Source: Pseudomonas sp. DC1.2 (GTDB lineage Bacteria; Pseudomonadota; Gammaproteobacteria; Pseudomonadales; Pseudomonadaceae). Taken from it: a stretch of 64,000 nucleotides of DNA. Made by a program: the position numbers and the translations under genes. Every line of letters starts with the position of its first letter. Positions within the stretch are counted from its first letter, which is position 1. The notes under the pieces were generated by a model that was not told where the DNA came from, did not search any database, and worked only from the letters and a program-made list of their open reading frames with translations. Below are positions 27,376 through 35,385 of the stretch, in pieces. Location: positions 1,865,001-1,929,000 of the forward strand of contig NZ_CP133782.1 in the NCBI RefSeq assembly GCF_034351645.1, given 5' to 3'.

Positions 27376-27561
27376 CTTTATATTCAATTTGTAAGCCTGA
27401 TTTTTTGCATTTTTCCCTAACTGTCATGAAAGGGTGCTACTGCAAGAAACCTGCCTGACTGGTCAGCTAAAGGATGGAAGGTCCAGTGATCCTATGGTTC
27501 GGGGTGATATTTGTCGGGCGACCCTGAGTGGCAGTAGTCTTGAGAATTATGTCGTTTTTAA

Positions 27562-27571
27562 TTGTGTACAA
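27562..27571. promoter_or_regulatory. FadR-subfamily GntR-type operator ahead of pucM
   Basis: TTGTGTACAA inside ATTGTGTACAAT, 131 bases before pucM. It differs from the other two sites at one position. Confidence 0.55.
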
Positions 27572-27701
27572 TTTTTTTAAAAAGTGTCTTAATCAGTCGC
27601 TTGCCGCAGCTTTCGTGCTTCGAAACGGTGCGGTCTCCTTTCTAACTGACTTCGGGAGGCGCGTGGTCTGACTGCTCAACGCAGGCAGGCGCGCAGAATC
27701 A

Positions 27702-28055
27702 ATGGGACGTTTGACTACACACGTTTTGGACGCAGCACACGGTTGCCCTGGCAGCTCGATCAAAGTCGAGTTGTACCGCGTTGAAGGCTCGCAACTGGAA
27801 TTGGTCGCCAGTGCGATGACCAACAGTGATGGCCGTGTCGATGCACCACTTTTGCAAGGCGATGACTACCGCTCCGGGGTCTATCAGGTTCAATTCCACG
27901 CAGGCGACTACTATCGCGCCCGTGGCGTCCAGTTGCCGGAACCTGCGTTCCTGGATGTGGTGGTGCTGCGATTCGGCATTTGCGCAGAACAGGAGCACTA
28001 CCACGTGCCTTTGTTGATTTCGCCGTACAGCTATTCGACGTACCGAGGAAGCTGA
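27702..28055 (+). CDS. pucM: 5-Hydroxyisourate hydrolase (transthyretin-like)
   Basis: Hydrolyses 5-hydroxyisourate, the PuuD product, to OHCU. The 117 residues have the N-terminal signature LTTHVLDAAHGCPG with the catalytic His, GDYYRARG in the middle, HYHVPLLISPYSYSTYRGS at the end with the diagnostic YRGS tail. No signal peptide is present. It is divergent from puuE; both promoters sit in the 430-base gap and each has a TTGT(A/G)TACAA palindrome. A strong terminator follows. Confidence 0.96.
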   Translation: MGRLTTHVLDAAHGCPGSSIKVELYRVEGSQLELVASAMTNSDGRVDAPLLQGDDYRSGVYQVQFHAGDYYRARGVQLPEPAFLDVVVLRFGICAEQEHYHVPLLISPYSYSTYRGS

Positions 28056-28114
28056 TCCCCCAAGCAGCTTTCTCCACCGGGAAGTCACTGCGCATATAGC
28101 TTCCTTGGTCTTTC

Positions 28115-28140
28115 GCCCGCTCACACTGCGGGCTTTTTTT
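28115..28140 (+). terminator. Rho-independent terminator of pucM
   Basis: GCCCGC / GCGGGC stem followed by seven T, 60 bases after the stop. Confidence 0.9.
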
Positions 28141-28235
28141 CGCCCCGAAAAAGGTGGTACTGCGGATGACGCCATCGCGAACAAACTCACACCCTCATTG
28201 GAATGCGTGCGCCTGCATCGCGATGCTTTTGCTTT

Positions 28236-28862
28236 TTAACGGCTTAACAACGACGCCGCACCCGCCCCGCTGAACAATCCCGCGCTGATCCGATTAAACC
28301 AGCACTGCCCCTTGCCACTGCGCAGATACTGCGCCGCGCCATGGGCGCCCAGCCCATAAGCGAGCTTGCACAGTAGATCCAGCACAGTCCAAGTCGCGAT
28401 CATCACCAGCAACTGCGGTAGGAACGGTTGTTCAGCGCTCAAAAACTGCGGCAGAAAAGCGGCGAAGAATAAAATGTCCTTCGGGTTGCTCGCGCCCAGC
28501 ACAAATGCGCGCCCGAACAGTGCGCGCATACGTGGTACTGGTGCAGCTTGGGGCACTTCGGCGCCTTTGGAGGGCCGGCGCGATTGTTGCCAGCTCTGCC
28601 AGGCGAGATAGAACAGGTACAAAGCACCGACTATTTTCAGAGCGCTGAACACCTGTTCCGATGCCAGCAGGAGTGCGCCGAGCCCCAACGCCGAGGCGCT
28701 GAGCAAACAGATCGATGCCGTGACGCCCCCCATAAACGCCGGGTAAGAACGGCGCAAACCGTAATTCAGACTGTTGCTGATCATCAGCAAAGACAATGGC
28801 CCCGGGATCAGGATTACCACCAGCGCGGCGCCGCTGAACAGCAGCCAGGTTTCCAGACTCAT
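28236..28862 (-). CDS. LysE-family amino acid/metabolite exporter
   Basis: A 208-residue inner-membrane exporter of the LysE/RhtB family with about six helices. It starts at 28862 after GGAGGAAAGAG, which decides against the ATG ten codons upstream. The N-terminal stretch VVILIPGPLSLLMISNSLNYG is the family hallmark. The C-terminus LFSGAGAASLLSR is also usual. It is flanked by purine genes but shows no sequence tie to them; the substrate is not known. Confidence 0.9.
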   Translation of the reverse strand: MSLETWLLFSGAALVVILIPGPLSLLMISNSLNYGLRRSYPAFMGGVTASICLLSASALGLGALLLASEQVFSALKIVGALYLFYLAWQSWQQSRRPSKGAEVPQAAPVPRMRALFGRAFVLGASNPKDILFFAAFLPQFLSAEQPFLPQLLVMIATWTVLDLLCKLAYGLGAHGAAQYLRSGKGQCWFNRISAGLFSGAGAASLLSR

Positions 28863-28924
28863 CTCTTTCCTCCATTTGCACAAAAGCCCCACCTAAAGGG
28901 GTGAGGCGGTTGAAACGATGACAG

Positions 28925-30274
28925 TTACAAGAAAACGAACTTGGCGATGAAGATCGCGCACAACACCCAAAGGCTGATCGAAATTTCCTTGTGTTTACCG
29001 GTGCCCGCCTTCAGCACCACGTAGGTGATGAAGCCCAGCGCGATGCCGTCGGCGACTGAGAACGTCAGCGGCATCATGATCGCGGTGACGATCGCTGGAA
29101 TGCTGTCAGTTGCTTCATCCCAGTTGATGTGTGCCATGCCACCCATCATCAGCATCGCCACGTAAATCAGGGCACCGGCAGTTGCATAAGCGGGGATCAT
29201 GCCAGCTAGCGGTGCGAAGAACATCGCGGCAATAAATAACACGCCGACGGTCACTGCGGTAAGACCAGTCCGACCACCTGCGGCGACGCCCGCGGCGCTC
29301 TCCACGTAACTGGTCACGGGTGGAACACCAACCATGGCTCCAAACACGCTAGAAGCGCTGTCGGCTTTCAGGGCGCGGGAAAGGTTTTCGATCTTGCCGT
29401 CAGCATTCACCAGGCCTGCGCGCTGGGCCACGCCCATCAACGTACCGGCGGTGTCGAACATGTGTACGAAGAGGAACGCCAGCACCACGCTGATCATGCT
29501 GACGTTGAATACGCCCGCGACGTTCATGGCCATCCATGTCGGGGCCAGGCTCGGTGGGGCGGACATGATGCCCTGGTAGTGAACGAGGTCCAGAGCCCAG
29601 CCGGCCAGCGTCACGGTAATGATGCTGATGAGGATCGCGCCGAAGACTTTGTGGTAGCTGAGCACCGCAATCATCAGGAAGCACACCGCGGCCAGCAGTG
29701 GGCCAGGCTCGCGTAGGGAGCCGAGCTTGATCAGCGTCGCGGGGCTTTGCACAATGATTCCGGCGGTTTTCAGGCCGATGATCCCCAGAAACAAGCCCAC
29801 ACCGGCGCCCATGGCAAAGCGTAAGCTCACCGGAATGCTGTTGAGCAGCCATTCGCGAATCCGCGAAAAGGTCAGAATCATGAACAACACACCTGAGACA
29901 AATACCGCACCAAGGGCGGTTTCCCAGTTGTAGCCCATGGTGCCGACCACGGTGTAGGTGAAGAATGCGTTAAGGCCCATGCCCGGTGCGAGGCCGACGG
30001 GCCAGTTGGCGTACAGGCCCATCAACAAACAACCCAGTGCTGCAGCGATGCAGGTGGCGACGAACGCGGCACCGTGATCGATCCCGGCGTCGGCCATGAT
30101 GTTGGGGTTGACGAAGATGATGTAAGCCATGGTGATGAAGGTGGTCAGACCGGCGATCAACTCGGTCTTCACCGTGGTGCCATGCACGCTCAGTTTGAAG
30201 AGACGCTCAAGCATGCCGTTGCGTAACGGCGGCGAGAGTTCCAATGACGGGGCTTCGGATTTGCGGCTTTCCAC
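28925..30274 (-). CDS. NCS2-family purine permease (AzgA/PbuG type)
   Basis: A 449-residue proton symporter of the AzgA-like branch, which carries adenine, guanine or hypoxanthine. Family motifs are GLTTFITMAYIIFVNPNIM near residue 45, GLAPGMGLNAFFTYTVV near 95, and FDTAGTLMGVAQRAGL in the middle. The last helix ends in FIAKFVFL. Upstream, a TTGTATACAA palindrome (30404-30413) and a TTGACC-N4-GGTCAG site (30362-30377) suggest control by purine-related regulators. This fits uptake of purines destined for the neighbouring catabolic genes. Confidence 0.92.
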   Translation of the reverse strand: MESRKSEAPSLELSPPLRNGMLERLFKLSVHGTTVKTELIAGLTTFITMAYIIFVNPNIMADAGIDHGAAFVATCIAAALGCLLMGLYANWPVGLAPGMGLNAFFTYTVVGTMGYNWETALGAVFVSGVLFMILTFSRIREWLLNSIPVSLRFAMGAGVGLFLGIIGLKTAGIIVQSPATLIKLGSLREPGPLLAAVCFLMIAVLSYHKVFGAILISIITVTLAGWALDLVHYQGIMSAPPSLAPTWMAMNVAGVFNVSMISVVLAFLFVHMFDTAGTLMGVAQRAGLVNADGKIENLSRALKADSASSVFGAMVGVPPVTSYVESAAGVAAGGRTGLTAVTVGVLFIAAMFFAPLAGMIPAYATAGALIYVAMLMMGGMAHINWDEATDSIPAIVTAIMMPLTFSVADGIALGFITYVVLKAGTGKHKEISISLWVLCAIFIAKFVFL

Positions 30275-30361
30275 AGCGAGTACTCCTCAAGAGTTTTATT
30301 GTTATTTCCAGGGCCGGACCCATGAGGGTGGCAGCGGCTCTGTGAGGCACTTGCGAATTTG

Positions 30362-30377
30362 TTGACCGTATGGTCAG
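30362..30377. promoter_or_regulatory. RutR-like palindrome ahead of the purine permease
   Basis: TTGACC-GTAT-GGTCAG, close to the RutR consensus TTGACCANNTGGTCAA, 88 bases before the permease start. Confidence 0.4.
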
Positions 30378-30403
30378 GAACTCGCACGAAGCGAATTATG
30401 CTT

Positions 30404-30413
30404 TTGTATACAA
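30404..30413. promoter_or_regulatory. FadR-subfamily GntR-type operator ahead of the purine permease
   Basis: Perfect TTGTATACAA within TTTGTATACAAA, identical to the site upstream of puuE. Confidence 0.6.
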
Positions 30414-30477
30414 ATAAAGCAAATAATGTTTTTGATTTTGTCGACGAAAAATTAATCGTTAGGGATATATCGCCTGT

Positions 30478-30560
30478 TCAAGCGCCTTCGCAAGCAGGCT
30501 CGCTTTCACAGCTGACTGCACGCCTCTGTGGGAGCGAACCTGTTCGCACAAGGTTTAAAG
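30478..30560. repeat. REP-type element
   Basis: CGCCTTCGCAAGCAGGCTCGC and GTGGGAGCGAACCTGTTCGCAC form two REP units in the gap between the permease promoter and the MarR gene. Confidence 0.7.
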
Positions 30561-30563
30561 GTG

Positions 30564-31007
30564 TCAGGTTTTTTGTGGGCTGTCCCCCAGCGCCAGATTC
30601 ACGGCCAACCACCCATTCACCGCTGTTTCGCCAGCCTCGGCAAACACCCGCTCCAACAACTTCACCTGCTCACGCCTCAGCGACTGCTCGAACCGCGCGC
30701 CGTCATCTGTCAATTCCAGAAGCCGCTTACGCTTGTCAGTCTCGGACACGACGCTGTTTACCAGGTGCATTTCCAACAGCTGACGTAGCGGAATGTTCAA
30801 CGCCTGCTTGGTGACGCCCAGCAGCGCCAGTAACTCTTTGACGCTCAGGTTTGGGTAGCGGGCGATGAAAAACACGATGCGTTGATGCACCCGACTTAAG
30901 CCACGACGCTCAAGCATTTCGTCTGCCTTGGCGGTGAACGCTTGGTAGCCGAAAAAAAACGCTTCCATGGCCTTTTGTTGAGTGTTGGGGTTTTTAAGGT
31001 CAAGCAT
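30564..31007 (-). CDS. MarR-family transcriptional regulator
   Basis: A winged-helix regulator of 147 residues from MLDLKNPNTQQKAMEAFFFG. The DNA-binding region contains HQRIVFFIARYPNLSVKEL and LGVTKQALNIPLRQL, and the wing carries SETDKRKRLLELTDDG, a standard MarR wing. It is divergent from the aminotransferase gene with an 83-base gap. The gap contains GTCAAA-TAG-TTTGAC, likely its operator, which would control both genes. The effector is unknown. Confidence 0.88.
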   Translation of the reverse strand: MLDLKNPNTQQKAMEAFFFGYQAFTAKADEMLERRGLSRVHQRIVFFIARYPNLSVKELLALLGVTKQALNIPLRQLLEMHLVNSVVSETDKRKRLLELTDDGARFEQSLRREQVKLLERVFAEAGETAVNGWLAVNLALGDSPQKT

Positions 31008-31040
31008 ATTGACGCATCCGTTCAAGCTGTCGTAATTTTG

Positions 31041-31055
31041 GTCAAATAGTTTGAC
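31041..31055. promoter_or_regulatory. Likely MarR operator
   Basis: Perfect inverted repeat GTCAAA-TAG-TTTGAC centred between the MarR start (31007) and the aminotransferase start (31091). Confidence 0.6.
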
Positions 31056-31090
31056 TCATTTACCTCACGCTACGCTACCGGTGACCCTCC

Positions 31091-32257
31091 ATGGCTTTTT
31101 CCGAACGTGTCTCGCGCCTTAAAAGTTCTTTGATCCGTGAAATCCTCGCCGCTGCTCAGCGTCCGCAAGTGATGTCGTTCGCAGGCGGTTTGCCGGCTGA
31201 AGCCATGCTGGCAAAAGTCGAGTGGGCCGACATGCCGCTGTCCATGGGGCAATACGGCATGAGCGAGGGCGAGCCGGCGCTGCGTGAAGCCTTGGCGGCC
31301 GAGGCCCGTGCATTGGGCATAACGTGTGACGCTGGCCAGGTATTGGTGGTCAGCGGCTCTCAGCAAACGCTCGATCTGGCGGCTAAGCTCTACATCGATA
31401 AAGGCACCGAGATTCTGCTGGAAGCGCCTACCTACCTCGCCGCGCTGCAGATTTTTCAACTGTTTGGTGCCGACTGCATCACCGTCCCTTTGGAAGCTGA
31501 TGGCCCGGACCTCGTCCAATTGCGCGCGCGCCTGCAACGGCACCGTCCCGCGTTCATCTACCTGATCCCGACCTTCCAGAATCCATCGGCGGTGCGCTAC
31601 AGCGAAGCCAAGCGTGATGCCGTGGCAGCGTTACTCGATGAATTTGGTGTGACGTTGATCGAAGACGAACCCTATCGCGAACTGACATTCGACGGGGGCA
31701 GCGCCACGCCAATTGTCAGCCGCTTGAAAACGGCCAGTTGGATTTACACAGGCACGGTGTCCAAAACATTGCTGCCGGGGTTGCGAGTCGGCTACCTGAT
31801 CGCGAGCCCGGACTTGTTTGCGCATTTGCTGCGGCTCAAGCAATCGGCGGACCTGCACACTAACCGCGTGGGCCAGTGGCAAGCGCTGCAATGGATCGGC
31901 ACCGAGAAGTTCCAGCATCACCTGAGTGAGTTACGGGACTTCTACCGGGTGCGTCGGGATGCGTTTCAATCGGCGTTGGAAGCGCACTTTTCTGATCTGG
32001 CGGACTGGAATGTGCCGCAAGGCGGGCTGTTTTTCTGGCTCACATTAAAGCAACCGCTGGACACTCGAACGTTGCTCAAGGCGGCGTTGGCGGCGGATGT
32101 GGCGTTCATGCCCGGCGAGCCTTTCTTTCCCGAGCCGGACAGTCATCACGGGCATTTGCGCCTGAACTTCAGCCACATCGACCCAGCACGTCTCGATGAA
32201 GGGCTTAAGCGCTTGGCTGCAGTAGTGAGACAGGCCCAGGCGGCCCAAGCAGCCTGA
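31091..32257 (+). CDS. PLP-dependent class I/II aminotransferase
   Basis: A fold-type I aminotransferase of 388 residues, close to the 2-aminoadipate / MocR-catalytic-domain group but without an HTH domain. Seen are QYGMSEGEPALREALA near 53, VVSGSQQTLDLAAKL, EAPTYLAALQIF, and the PLP lysine in TGTVSKTLLPGLRVGY (about 223). NFSHIDPARLDEGLKRLA closes the C-terminal domain. It faces a MarR regulator across a shared operator, so it is probably induced by a specific compound. The amino acid substrate cannot be read from sequence. Confidence 0.88.
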   Translation: MAFSERVSRLKSSLIREILAAAQRPQVMSFAGGLPAEAMLAKVEWADMPLSMGQYGMSEGEPALREALAAEARALGITCDAGQVLVVSGSQQTLDLAAKLYIDKGTEILLEAPTYLAALQIFQLFGADCITVPLEADGPDLVQLRARLQRHRPAFIYLIPTFQNPSAVRYSEAKRDAVAALLDEFGVTLIEDEPYRELTFDGGSATPIVSRLKTASWIYTGTVSKTLLPGLRVGYLIASPDLFAHLLRLKQSADLHTNRVGQWQALQWIGTEKFQHHLSELRDFYRVRRDAFQSALEAHFSDLADWNVPQGGLFFWLTLKQPLDTRTLLKAALAADVAFMPGEPFFPEPDSHHGHLRLNFSHIDPARLDEGLKRLAAVVRQAQAAQAA

Positions 32258-32261
32258 CGGC

Positions 32262-32289
32262 AAAAAACCGGCTCAACGGCCGGTTTTTT
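32262..32289 (+). terminator. Rho-independent terminator of the aminotransferase gene
   Basis: ACCGGC / GCCGGT stem with six A before and six T after; works in both directions. Confidence 0.9.
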
Positions 32290-32362
32290 CCTGGAGATCG
32301 GATTCCAAAAAGTTGGGACCGAACCTGATCGCGGTGGCGTTAGTTCAAACAGCCCCAATAAA

Positions 32363-32734
32363 TCAGGCTGTCGCGAACCGTTTCTCAAGATAATCAATAA
32401 TCGTCTTGGACTCATACATCCAGAGGGTTTGCCCTTTCTCTTCAATTCGCAGGCAAGGCACTTTGATCTTGCCGCCTTGTTCCAGCAGGGTCTGGCGATC
32501 CAATTCGTTGTTCTTCGCGTCACGCAAGGCCACCGGGACATTCAGGCGGCGTAAGGTGCGGCGGGTTTTTACGCAGAAAGGGCAGGCATGGAACTGATAC
32601 AGGGTCAGGTCCTTGGCGTCCGCCTCAACCTGGGCCTGGGCGGCGGCAGGGCGCTGCTTCTTGCTCGGGCGGGTAATGAAATCAATGAAAATGATCAGTT
32701 GGCCGAGGCCGACACGAAGCGCTTTGACGAACAC
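32363..32734 (-). CDS. Glutaredoxin/glutathione-S-transferase N-terminal domain protein
   Basis: A 123-residue protein with one N-terminal hydrophobic stretch (about 1-20) that may anchor it to the inner membrane. A thioredoxin-fold domain follows with the active-site motif CPFC in YQFHACPFCVKTRRTLRR. KIKVPCLRIEE (cis-Pro) and WMYESKTIIDYLEKRF complete the fold. It likely catalyses glutathione-dependent thiol exchange. It lies downstream of folE after a terminator. Confidence 0.85.
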   Translation of the reverse strand: MFVKALRVGLGQLIIFIDFITRPSKKQRPAAAQAQVEADAKDLTLYQFHACPFCVKTRRTLRRLNVPVALRDAKNNELDRQTLLEQGGKIKVPCLRIEEKGQTLWMYESKTIIDYLEKRFATA

Positions 32735-32794
32735 GATGTAAGCCTCACGAGCTAAAGAAGAAGGGCGCGCAGCTTACCTGATTTTTCACTGGCG

Positions 32795-32823
32795 AAAAAA
32801 AACCGGCGATGAATGCCGGTTTT
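32795..32823 (-). terminator. Rho-independent terminator of folE
   Basis: AACCGGC / GCCGGTT stem followed on the minus strand by a run of eight T. Confidence 0.9.
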
Positions 32824-32836
32824 CTTCGAGCAGTGG

Positions 32837-33382
32837 TTACTTGATCAGGCTGAGAAACTCGCTGCGGGTGGCCGCATTTTCGCGGAACTCACCGAGCATC
32901 ACCGAGGTGATCATCGACGAATTTTGCTTCTCTACACCGCGCATCATCATGCACATGTGCTTGGCTTCGATCACCACCGCAACACCCAGAGCGCCGGTGA
33001 CTTGTTGGACGGCATCAGCAATCTGACGGCTGAGGTTTTCCTGGATCTGCAGACGGCGAGCGTACATATCGACAATCCGCGCGACCTTCGACAACCCCAG
33101 TACCTTGCCACTCGGGATATAGGCGACGTGAGCCTTGCCGATGAACGGAAGAAGATGGTGTTCGCACAACGAGTAGAGCTCGATGTCCTTGACCAGCACC
33201 ATTTCGCTGTTGTCCGAGCTGAACAAGGCACCGTTGGTGACTTCGTCCAGTGTCTGTTCATAGCCGCGGCAGAGATACTGCATGGCTTTGGCGGCACGCT
33301 TTGGCGTGTCGAGCAGGCCCTCGCGGGAGACGTCCTCGCCCAATTGGCCGAGAATCGCGGTGTAATTCTGTTCCAGGGACAT
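32837..33382 (-). CDS. folE: GTP cyclohydrolase I
   Basis: Converts GTP to 7,8-dihydroneopterin triphosphate, the first step toward tetrahydrofolate and related pterins. It has 181 residues. [21 protein letters not shown] holds the zinc Cys and His in two blocks, and [14 protein letters not shown] supplies the second Cys. The length is that of the type IA enzyme without N-terminal extension. Pseudomonas genomes often have two FolE copies, and I cannot tell here which one this is. Confidence 0.95.
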   Translation of the reverse strand: MSLEQNYTAILGQLGEDVSREGLLDTPKRAAKAMQYLCRGYEQTLDEVTNGALFSSDNSEMVLVKDIELYSLCEHHLLPFIGKAHVAYIPSGKVLGLSKVARIVDMYARRLQIQENLSRQIADAVQQVTGALGVAVVIEAKHMCMMMRGVEKQNSSMITSVMLGEFRENAATRSEFLSLIK

Positions 33383-33459
33383 GAAACTACCTGTGGGATT
33401 TTACGCAAAGGGCAAGGGTACGGTGGCAGGCACTGCGCTGCAAGTGTGGCGCTACAGCT

Positions 33460-34017
33460 TTACTCGTCGCGACCTTCCATCATGGTGCGTTTGAGCATTA
33501 CATAAACGGCTCCCGCGCCGCCGTGTTTGGGCTGGCATGAGGTGAAGCCTAGGACTTGGGAGTGCTGGCGCAGCCAGGTGTTGACGTGACTCTTGATCAT
33601 CGGCCGTTTACCGTCCAGGCGCACAGCCTTGCCGTGCGTGACCCGCACACAGCGGATTTCGAATTTGGTGGCTTCTGCCAGAAACGCCCAGAGTGTTTCC
33701 CGAGCTTTTTCCACGTTCATGCCGTGCAGGTCGAGGCTGCCTTCGAATGGAATCTGGCCGATCTTGAGCTTGCGTATTTGGCTTTCCTGGACGCCATCAC
33801 GTGCCCACATCAGCTCGTCTTCAGGTCCTACGTCGATCACGAATTGATCTGATAGCCCATCAACAGTGGTGGCATTGGTGCGCACGGTGGCCGCTTGGCG
33901 CAGCGTGGCGATTTGCGCGCGGTCAGCCTTGGGTTTGCCAGTTTCGGCGCGATCGTGCTTGATCGGCTTGACGCCTTTGATCGCGCTTTTAAACAGGGAA
34001 AAATCGTCGTCTTGCAT
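33460..34017 (-). CDS. Smr-domain (small MutS-related) protein
   Basis: A 185-residue protein from MQDDDFSLFKSAIKGVKPIK; longer in-frame starts cross a poor-coding stretch. The C-terminal Smr domain (about 100-180) has the motifs LDLHGMNVEKARE and VTHGKAVRLDGKRPMIK plus the final GGAGAVYVML. The domain is a predicted DNA/RNA nuclease, and the YdaL/SmrB group of this size acts on RNA at collided ribosomes. The Lys-rich N-terminus is low complexity. It is upstream of folE but separated by about 75 bases. Confidence 0.88.
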   Translation of the reverse strand: MQDDDFSLFKSAIKGVKPIKHDRAETGKPKADRAQIATLRQAATVRTNATTVDGLSDQFVIDVGPEDELMWARDGVQESQIRKLKIGQIPFEGSLDLHGMNVEKARETLWAFLAEATKFEIRCVRVTHGKAVRLDGKRPMIKSHVNTWLRQHSQVLGFTSCQPKHGGAGAVYVMLKRTMMEGRDE

Positions 34018-34103
34018 GTCAGCCTCCGCGAAGGGCGGCCAGTTTACCCAAGTCGAGGCCCCATCCATAACAATTGGGATCGCCAAAACGCCGAGCCTTC
34101 GAT

Positions 34104-34424
34104 TCAGTCGTGCTTTTTCATCAGGTGCGGGGACATGTTCAGTGTCCGCGACTGGCGCGAACCACGGCGGCAGCGACGCCACAGCCACACCCCGAGGTAA
34201 AGCACGAGCAAGCCCACCACCAGAATGATCGCCGAACCGAGAGGGCTGGCATTCAGCTCACCCAGCGCCGGTGGACGGCCCAGCAGGCTGGCGGCGCCGG
34301 CCATTGCCATGAGCACACCGAACATCGCCAGAATGGCGGCAATCGCTGCGCCGAATCGAAATCGCCAGTTACTGGGTCCTTTGGACCGCAGGCGGCGTGC
34401 GTCAAAACCATCGGATAACTTCAT
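34104..34424 (-). CDS. Hypothetical two-helix membrane protein
   Basis: A 106-residue protein that I do not recognise. After a polar, basic N-terminus (about 1-22) come two hydrophobic segments (about 24-48 and 63-85), then a cluster of Arg/Lys residues (WRRCRRGSRQ) and a His/Lys tail. Positive charge on both ends suggests N-in/C-in topology. It is upstream of the Smr gene on the same strand. The start MKLSDGFDARRL has an AGGAAGG-like sequence ahead of it. Confidence 0.65.
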   Translation of the reverse strand: MKLSDGFDARRLRSKGPSNWRFRFGAAIAAILAMFGVLMAMAGAASLLGRPPALGELNASPLGSAIILVVGLLVLYLGVWLWRRCRRGSRQSRTLNMSPHLMKKHD

Positions 34425-34555
34425 TCCGACCTTCCTAAATGGGTATCGGCCCTTCGACCGGGAGTTGACCGGGATGTTCCTGAAGCTAAGGCAATTGCAG
34501 CAAATGAGAGGCTTTTGCGGATGAGCGGCGGCATTGGCCGCTCATCGATGGCCGA

Positions 34556-35146
34556 TCAGATCAGATCGTGGGTCAGGGCGAGGGTGGCGAAGTTGTCCGC
34601 CATGATCGCCATTTCTGTTTGCTGAACGTGCTCGGCGCTCAGTACGCCGCCTTTGTAAGGCAGGTCGCGGGTGGCACACGCGTCTTCGACCAGGGTGCAA
34701 CGAAAGCCCAGGTTCTTCGCGGCACGCACCGTGGTGCTGACGCTGGAGTGGCTCATGAAACCGCTGACGATCAAGTCCAGTGCGCCGAGTTCCTGCAGAC
34801 GTCTTTCAAGTTCGGTGCCATGGAATGCACTCGGCAGTAATTTGCCGATAACGGTTTCGTCGCCTTGAGGCTCAAGCCCTGTAATGAACTCACCGCGCTC
34901 GCCTTGCGGATCAAACAGCCCGCCGACGGTGCCGAGGTGACGCACATGCACGATCGGACGGCCAGCAGTGCGAGCAGCGGTGAGCAGTTGCTTGATGTTC
35001 GCGACGGCCGCATCCATACCACTCAGGGCCAGTGGACCGCTGAGGTATTCCTTTTGGGCATCGATGATGACAAGGGTCGCATGGCTCAGATTGGCCGCTG
35101 CGTAACCGCGGCCGCTGAGTTGAAACATCGTTTTTGGAACGGACAT
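34556..35146 (-). CDS. Isochorismatase-family hydrolase with Ser at the Cys position
   Basis: A 196-residue member of the isochorismatase/cysteine-hydrolase superfamily. The start at 35146 has AAAGGAGC upstream and gives MSVPKTMFQLSG. The general acid Asp29 is in VIIDAQKEYL and Lys102 in VIGKLLPSAF. The nucleophile position, which reads HMCVSTT in many relatives, is HSSVSTT (Ser135). True isochorismatases such as PhzD also lack that Cys, whereas nicotinamidase-like amidases need it. Substrate is therefore uncertain. The C-terminal DACATRDLPYKGGVLSAEHVQ is conserved. Confidence 0.85.
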   Translation of the reverse strand: MSVPKTMFQLSGRGYAAANLSHATLVIIDAQKEYLSGPLALSGMDAAVANIKQLLTAARTAGRPIVHVRHLGTVGGLFDPQGERGEFITGLEPQGDETVIGKLLPSAFHGTELERRLQELGALDLIVSGFMSHSSVSTTVRAAKNLGFRCTLVEDACATRDLPYKGGVLSAEHVQQTEMAIMADNFATLALTHDLI

Positions 35147-35385
35147 TCTGGGGCTCCTTTGAGTGGGGCTTTTGCGCCATTCTCCTCTGGCTGAGCGGTT
35201 CTGTGAATCGCTACCATCGTAGGCGCCGTCTTTGTTGGCTTGTAGCCTTGTTGAGAGGCTCGTTCTGTTCAATACCCAACCTGAAAAATGGATAAGTCCT
35301 ACATCTGATCCGGTGTTTTTCCTGCATCGTCGCGGCGCGTTTTGGCTGGTAGAATCGCCAGTCGTTTTTTCTGGAGTTTGCCGCC

